From the NCBI GenBank assembly GCA_002633005.1, contig NMRA01000141.1, positions 614,326-678,325 of the forward strand: DNA of 64,000 bases, read 5' to 3'. The translations under genes and the position numbers were made by a program. The notes under the pieces were generated by a model, which was not told the origin of the DNA, did no database searches, and saw only the letters and a list, made by a program, of their open reading frames with translations. The stretch is from Phoronis australis (Eukaryota; Phoronida; Phoronidae). Below are positions 59,130 to 64,000 of this stretch, piece by piece; position 1 is the first letter of the stretch; every line of letters starts with the position of its first letter.

Positions 59130-60460
59130 GTAAGTCTCAAATTAGGGTTTGTTTTCAGAGCTGAAATAGACCAAATGTCACCATCTTCTCAAAGGTTAGG
59201 TTTACAATCAGTGAGAGTGACAAAGTATCGCGTGCTGGCGTCATGCTATACTGGCCAGTCTGTGATCTGTTTGTACAAGGTGACACATTTTGAATAAGAA
59301 TAACTCAAAAAAGAGATTTTTTTCTCACTGATAGCATTGCCAAGAAGTGGAAGTTTTTCCTTTTTAATACCTAGTGTTTAAAAATTACAGTCTTCAAAAT
59401 TACCCGTCTAACTCAGCAGGTGATCGCTTACCTTTCACTTTCTGGATTCCAGATTGGGGAACTTGTGTCCCACAAATCAGTTCCCAGGGATACGCACACA
59501 TCAGTTTTCGCTATCCACAAAACATGATCCGTAAAAGTTCAATTTGCCAATAATTGTCTACTCCTGTTGCTGCATTGCAAAGTAATACTTAATACTCACA
59601 ATAGCCATTTTTGATACAGTGGCGATGTAGTGAAATAGTCAGTTGTTAAATGGCAATACAGTATTTGGTGGTTAGCGTTCAGAGCCACCTAGTGTTCACC
59701 TGTGTCATGTATGGAGATTTGATGTTTTGGATGTCCCATTGTTTTGAACAACTCTTTTTGATCATCAGTCCATCAAATTACTACTGTTGTGTGCTGGGAT
59801 AGTCAAATGTTTCATGCAAAAATGTTACAAAATGTCCGTGAGTGAAGAGACTGCAGTTTGTCTGCGTCTACTTGGCCAACCATGCCCAAGATCAAGCAGA
59901 AGACGCTTTCCAGTGCCCTCCGCAACATGTTTTAATGTGTCGCCGAAGCCTGTTTCAACAAGTCTCTTCGACCTGTTTGTGGGCACTTGCTGCATGTTTG
60001 AATGGCCCTCTGCCACTTATGGGTTAAGTTTCAAGTGTGCTGAACACCGCAGGGTTCTGTTTCTAAGTAAAAAATTGTCACCTGTTTGCAAATAATTTGT
60101 CATCAGTCTTTAAACTTAAAAATTTGAACAAACGTTTTTCTGCAGTGCTACGCATTACTGTCAATAAGTATGCAGGTAAATGTGCACGTGAGATAGTGCA
60201 ACTCCAGGTACATTTGCACTACAGAGAACATGAGCCATGGCGTGCTTCCAACATGTTTGTTAAGGTCTGCACACTTCCATCACATTGGAAGTTTCTGTCT
60301 TGGAAACCTTTGCTTTCAAATTTTGGCTATTAATTCATCAGTGGCTAATTAATATACTATCAAACTATGACCACGGATGTTGACTGTTTTGTTGTCTGAT
60401 CACAAAATTTAATTCAATCCCAATTTCGTATTCTCAGCTTTAACTATTACTCATTGCTAG

Positions 60461-60653
60461 GGTGATTAATGAGGACTACTATCCCCATGGTGAGAAGGTT
60501 GTGCGCAACATGATGGAGAAGGGTAGACTGATGGAGTTTGAAAAGGAGTGGCGACAACACTTCCTGGATACCATGAAACCACTACATCTCCCGCCTTACT
60601 GGTCTGTTGATCACAATCATGAACGACTTACAGAATTGGAGACAAAGTCATAA
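60461..60653 (+). CDS. EXD2: EXD2 exon 10 (C-terminus)
   Basis: Acceptor 'cattgctag'; encodes (R)VINEDYYPHGEKVVRNMMEK, GRLMEFEKEWRQHFLDTMKP, LHLPPYWSVDHNHERLTELE and TKS before TAA. The 'WRQHFLDxMxPxHLPxxWSVDHNH' block is the family C-terminal signature. The tail ends about 10 residues sooner than in human. Confidence 0.95.
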
Positions 60654-61721
60654 GGTTATATTGTTGATTTCAATACTTGGGTTAATGTTTAAAAGTTAAG
60701 TGCTTCCTGGCATTTTGGAGGTATTAATGCCGCCGTTTGTTATATTTGTGCTGCTTAGACGTTTATTTTTAAATTGAAATATTTCCATAAAGCCGTTGTG
60801 TTGGTGCTTTCTGTCAAAGCTCTGTAGATTAGAAGTGATGGTTTGTTTTTGCTTAAAACCCGGTTTAATGACCTGGCTTGACCCCGTGGGTCTTTTTACG
60901 TGCCATCTTGACATAGAGCATTTACCTATAATGTGAGTAAGGAACTGGTTGGGACCTGTCTTGTAACAGTTGGTGGTCCATGTCAAAGGTTAGGCTTTTT
61001 TGACAGAAAGCTGGCTCTTTAGAGCTTTATTGGGTCTGCTGAGCACGTATTGAATAATGCTTGTGCTGTGGGGATTGTTGGAATGTCGAGGGTAATTTGT
61101 TTTATTGTTATCGTTATATGTCACGTTTCGAGTGTTTTCACTGGAAGTGTAAGCTCAAGAAGATGTAAGAAATTTTATTTTACTTTGGGTTCTTATACAA
61201 AACCTTCAACATCAGCCCTTTGAAAGCTATTTTCCACACAGCACTTAAATTACTGGACATTTTGAAATGGGCATAATGTTACACTGCACTCCATTAGTTT
61301 TAAAATGTCATGTTGCATCACACAATCGTCATGGTGGCAGTTGTAATAGCCATTGTTACTGAAACAGTTTCAATGTTAAACTTTTAGTTGTGTTGTCCTA
61401 TAAGACTGTTCAGTTGGGTATGAGTCTTGGTATTATCACTATTGCCACCTATTGGCGACAAGACAACATGATTCCTGTCCTCACTGTGTATTTGACCTCG
61501 GCAGCGTCATTTGTGATTTCTGTTTTTTCTTGTAAAATGTTTTTGGCTGAAACAAACTGAATATGTTTGTCATGCGAATATCAGGCGACTTTGTGGAACG
61601 CCCCGTAAAACATTTTTTTTCTGATGATTTTGTTAGAGGAACTAACTCTTGTTTTATGCCTAGTACAGCTTTTTATAAAACCGTTACAATTGCTCTTAAC
61701 TTGTTTCTCCAGTATCTTGGA

Positions 61722-61880
61722 TGAGATGTGGTTTCTGGACTTGGAAATAAGTGACAATTCATTACTGCTTGAGACCATGTTGTCCCCCCTCCCCCCTGCC
61801 TCCCAACTTACAGAGCCTGGTCTCAAGCAATGATGAATATCAGTTCTTTCTTTGCAAGTCCAGAAATCACCTTTAATTTG
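61722..61880. mobile_element. foldback MITE with GCTTGAGACCA core
   Basis: Inverted arms of about 55 bases share 'tttctggacttg' (outer) and 'attactgcttgagacca' (inner) around a C-rich loop ('gtcccccctcccccctgcct'). The core matches the 22-base minisatellite unit of EXD2 intron 8. Confidence 0.65.
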
Positions 61881-63033
61881 ACTAATGGAGACTTTTAAAT
61901 AGCAACATGGCGACTAGTCATGTTGGACTGGATACCAGCGGCCTCTAGAGGACGAGGAGGCACATTATAACTTTTGTTTACAACCCCTCACGTCTAATCA
62001 CGCACAATGTAAAAGGGTCTTTTCACAAAGTCAAACTGTTCCCCTTTGTCACCTGCTGCGAAGATAGACTAACTCCTCATACCACTAGGTGGCGATATGA
62101 GTCTCTTGTTCCACGTGATTTGCCCCCATTGCTTCCTGAAAGTCTCCAATTAAAATTTGACACCTGTTTCATAACGGCAATTGTAGTAAATCAGTTTGTT
62201 TTTTTTTTAATTAAGTTGGGTTTACAGCCACTTTGATTTCCACAGTGTTCTTGTCTGTTTGGCAATAGAATCACAAGAGTTACCTTTTTAATAATGTCTC
62301 TTTTAATTTGTGATAGTGACTTCCCTCCATTAAATGTAGCTGTTGTTTTTCAAGACACTGTTGTCATTGTATTAAAAGGGAATATTTCCTCCAGAATGTG
62401 CTTTGGTCATTTAGGTGTACAATGCAAGTTTTTTTGAATAAGTTCTATAAGTTACAACAAAAGCAATGAAAATAATAATTCCTCTAACCAGAAGTGAGTC
62501 TTTGATCAAGTCACAATGCAAACACTGGGTGCCTGATCAGCTGAAGTGCAGTCGCATTAGTGTTTTTGCCCATTTCTGACATCATTGTTGAAATCAAATG
62601 GCTAATTGTTATGTACCAAGGAAGATACTGAAAATCATTGGTCGTCTCGACCATTAAGTGCAGTTACCAAAACTGATAAGCAAAAGACCAGGTCTTTCTG
62701 GAACTGTCCAAAATTTGGGGAACTTCACTCTTTCCATCATATCAAGAAATAATTTCATTTTTATTGAATGTACTTCCGGCTCAAAACACCCACAATATGC
62801 CACGTTGATCAAAAAAGCTTCGAAGAAATGTAACGTTCCCCTCCCATGTTTACTTGAGAATCTCATTCATAGTCCATACTCAGTTTCTACTTGGTACTAG
62901 ACAAAAAGTATTGTATCTGTTTTTAAAATATTCCTTCCAACTGTGGTTAACAGGTAATCTTTATACCTAACATGTTATCTGTTGAGAATCGACATTATTT
63001 TGTTATATTATGTATTTATTGTTGAGATATAAA

Positions 63034-63062
63034 CAAGTTTAAGAGTTAGACTCTTAAACTTG
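63034..63062. repeat. perfect 13-base-arm hairpin
   Basis: CAAGTTTAAGAGT, a 3-base loop (tag), and the exact complement. No T-tract or gene end is adjacent, so a role is not evident. Confidence 0.85.
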
Positions 63063-64000
63063 AGTTAAAATTAGTAAAAATTGTTTTGTTCAGTTTGCGG
63101 GAGTAGTTGGCAGTCTACCTTTTGGTGATTGGTAGGTACTATGTGGGTGGTCTTGTTATTAAAATACTGGAGTTGTGTCATAAAAACAAACATTTATTGA
63201 CTTACGAAAAACCCCCCTATTTATATAGAGTGGGGCAAATAAGTAACATTATAGAAATAGTAAGAAGAAATTTTTAACACGATAGTCAAAACGAAAAGCC
63301 TCTTTTTACAGCTTTGTGGAAATACTGACAATTATGCAATTACAAGCCTGTTTTTTTACAATGAATTAGGCGTCAGATTTTCAAAACACACAGACACAGG
63401 TCTCACTTATAAGTTCATTACATAGAACCTCATACTTTATTGCTAAAAGCATTACCACATACGCAGTCAACTTTGTTCAATGGCTACTGAAAGAAAACCC
63501 TGTAATAAATCCAAACATGATTTGAACCGTGCCTTGTGTTTTTGTGTTCTACTCTTGCTTTCTGCTAATTCTGGGAAACGAGGACAGTACACATTGTTTT
63601 CAGACACCCACCTTATCACTCATACTCACCGCAAAAATATAAAAATATGCATGAAAAAATCTAGTCTTTTCAAACATGGCTCTTGATTTTAAACATGGTT
63701 TTGTCACTTTCAAACATGTCTAGAGACTTTCTAACGTGGTTCAGAATTTTTCAAATACAATAGTTGAAACAATGGAGGAACAAGTTCCTCTAACCATGTA
63801 ACCGAGCACACAAGTGTTTCTACACGGTTTGTATCCTGATCTAATGACTGAAGTACAAGGTACTTGTGGTTTGAACATAAATGACCGTTGCAACACCAGG
63901 CCTGCTACATTCTCTTTGAAAGCCTCGAACACTCCAAATGAAAGTGAAGGGCATTTAGGCAACCCTTTCATTGAGTATTCATTTGGTAGTGGTATGGCGT

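Larger units (their letters stand above)
46122..60653 (+). other. EXD2 gene locus (ten coding exons)
   Basis: Exonuclease 3'-5' domain-containing 2, about 562 residues (human 621). Order: short N-terminal membrane segment (about residues 5-20), DEDDy exonuclease domain (about 67-225), linker, then a cysteine/histidine-rich domain with C368-x2-C371, H385 and C407-x2-C410, and a conserved C-terminal helical part ending in SVDHNHERL. Catalytic residues are all present: D71 and E73 (DCEW), D131 (VGVGAVDD), Y201 and D205 (YAADD). In animals EXD2 is a 3'-5' exonuclease anchored to mitochondria, with reported roles in mitoribosome integrity and in double-strand break resection. All ten exons join in phase through GT-AG introns. 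Confidence 0.95.
60654..64000. other. EXD2 3' flank, no gene supported
   Basis: Begins with the EXD2 3'UTR. Frames at 61581-61833, 62654-62900 and 63741-63971 are overlapping on both strands or repeat-derived and carry no recognisable domain. Structures present are the foldback at 61722-61880 and the perfect hairpin at 63034-63062. Confidence 0.45.

Noticed and set aside
63741-63971. 76-codon minus-strand frame at the right edge
   Set aside because: No domain or splice signal seen; composition is like the flank.

Overview
This is a draft assembly of an AT-rich metazoan genome. It carries intron-rich protein genes with canonical GT-AG splicing, large introns full of DNA-transposon relics and minisatellites, single-N joins and two N gaps. 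No bacterial features are present. The Ral, EXD2 and MRPS26 proteins look like those of an invertebrate animal. The mix of Kolobok-like THAP elements, TA-flanked TIR elements and hAT MITEs fits a marine invertebrate such as a non-vertebrate deuterostome, but the species cannot be fixed from the sequence.

Layout. (1) 1-6.1 kb holds two first coding exons on the minus strand: an unidentified 23-codon exon at 1.8 kb and an MSL1-like coiled-coil exon at 5.4-5.6 kb. A CpG-rich divergent promoter lies near 5.9-6.05 kb. (2) 6.1-23.9 kb shows no confident coding exon. It holds repeats: foldbacks, tRNA-like SINE heads, a 1.36 kb TA-flanked element, a 2.7 kb motif-rich block, and a small element with a broken THAP domain. 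(3) 23.9-37.3 kb is a Ral small-GTPase gene on the plus strand. Three shared exons are followed by two alternative terminal exons, each encoding a different polybasic tail and CAAX box. (4) 41.06-44.7 kb, minus strand, is a complete four-exon MRPS26 (mitochondrial ribosomal protein). (5) 46.1-60.65 kb, plus strand, is a complete ten-exon EXD2 (mitochondrial 3'-5' exonuclease), head-to-head with MRPS26. (6) 60.65-64 kb is 3' flank with hairpins and no recognised gene.

How the genes relate. Ral and MRPS26 are convergent. MRPS26 and EXD2 are divergent over about 1.4 kb, and both act in mitochondria. EXD2 has been reported to support mitoribosome integrity and translation, so a shared promoter would make functional sense. 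The Ral locus appears to make two membrane-targeting isoforms from one gene, echoing the vertebrate RALA/RALB split. Several duplicated blocks beside N characters look like haplotype or gap-closure artefacts rather than biology.
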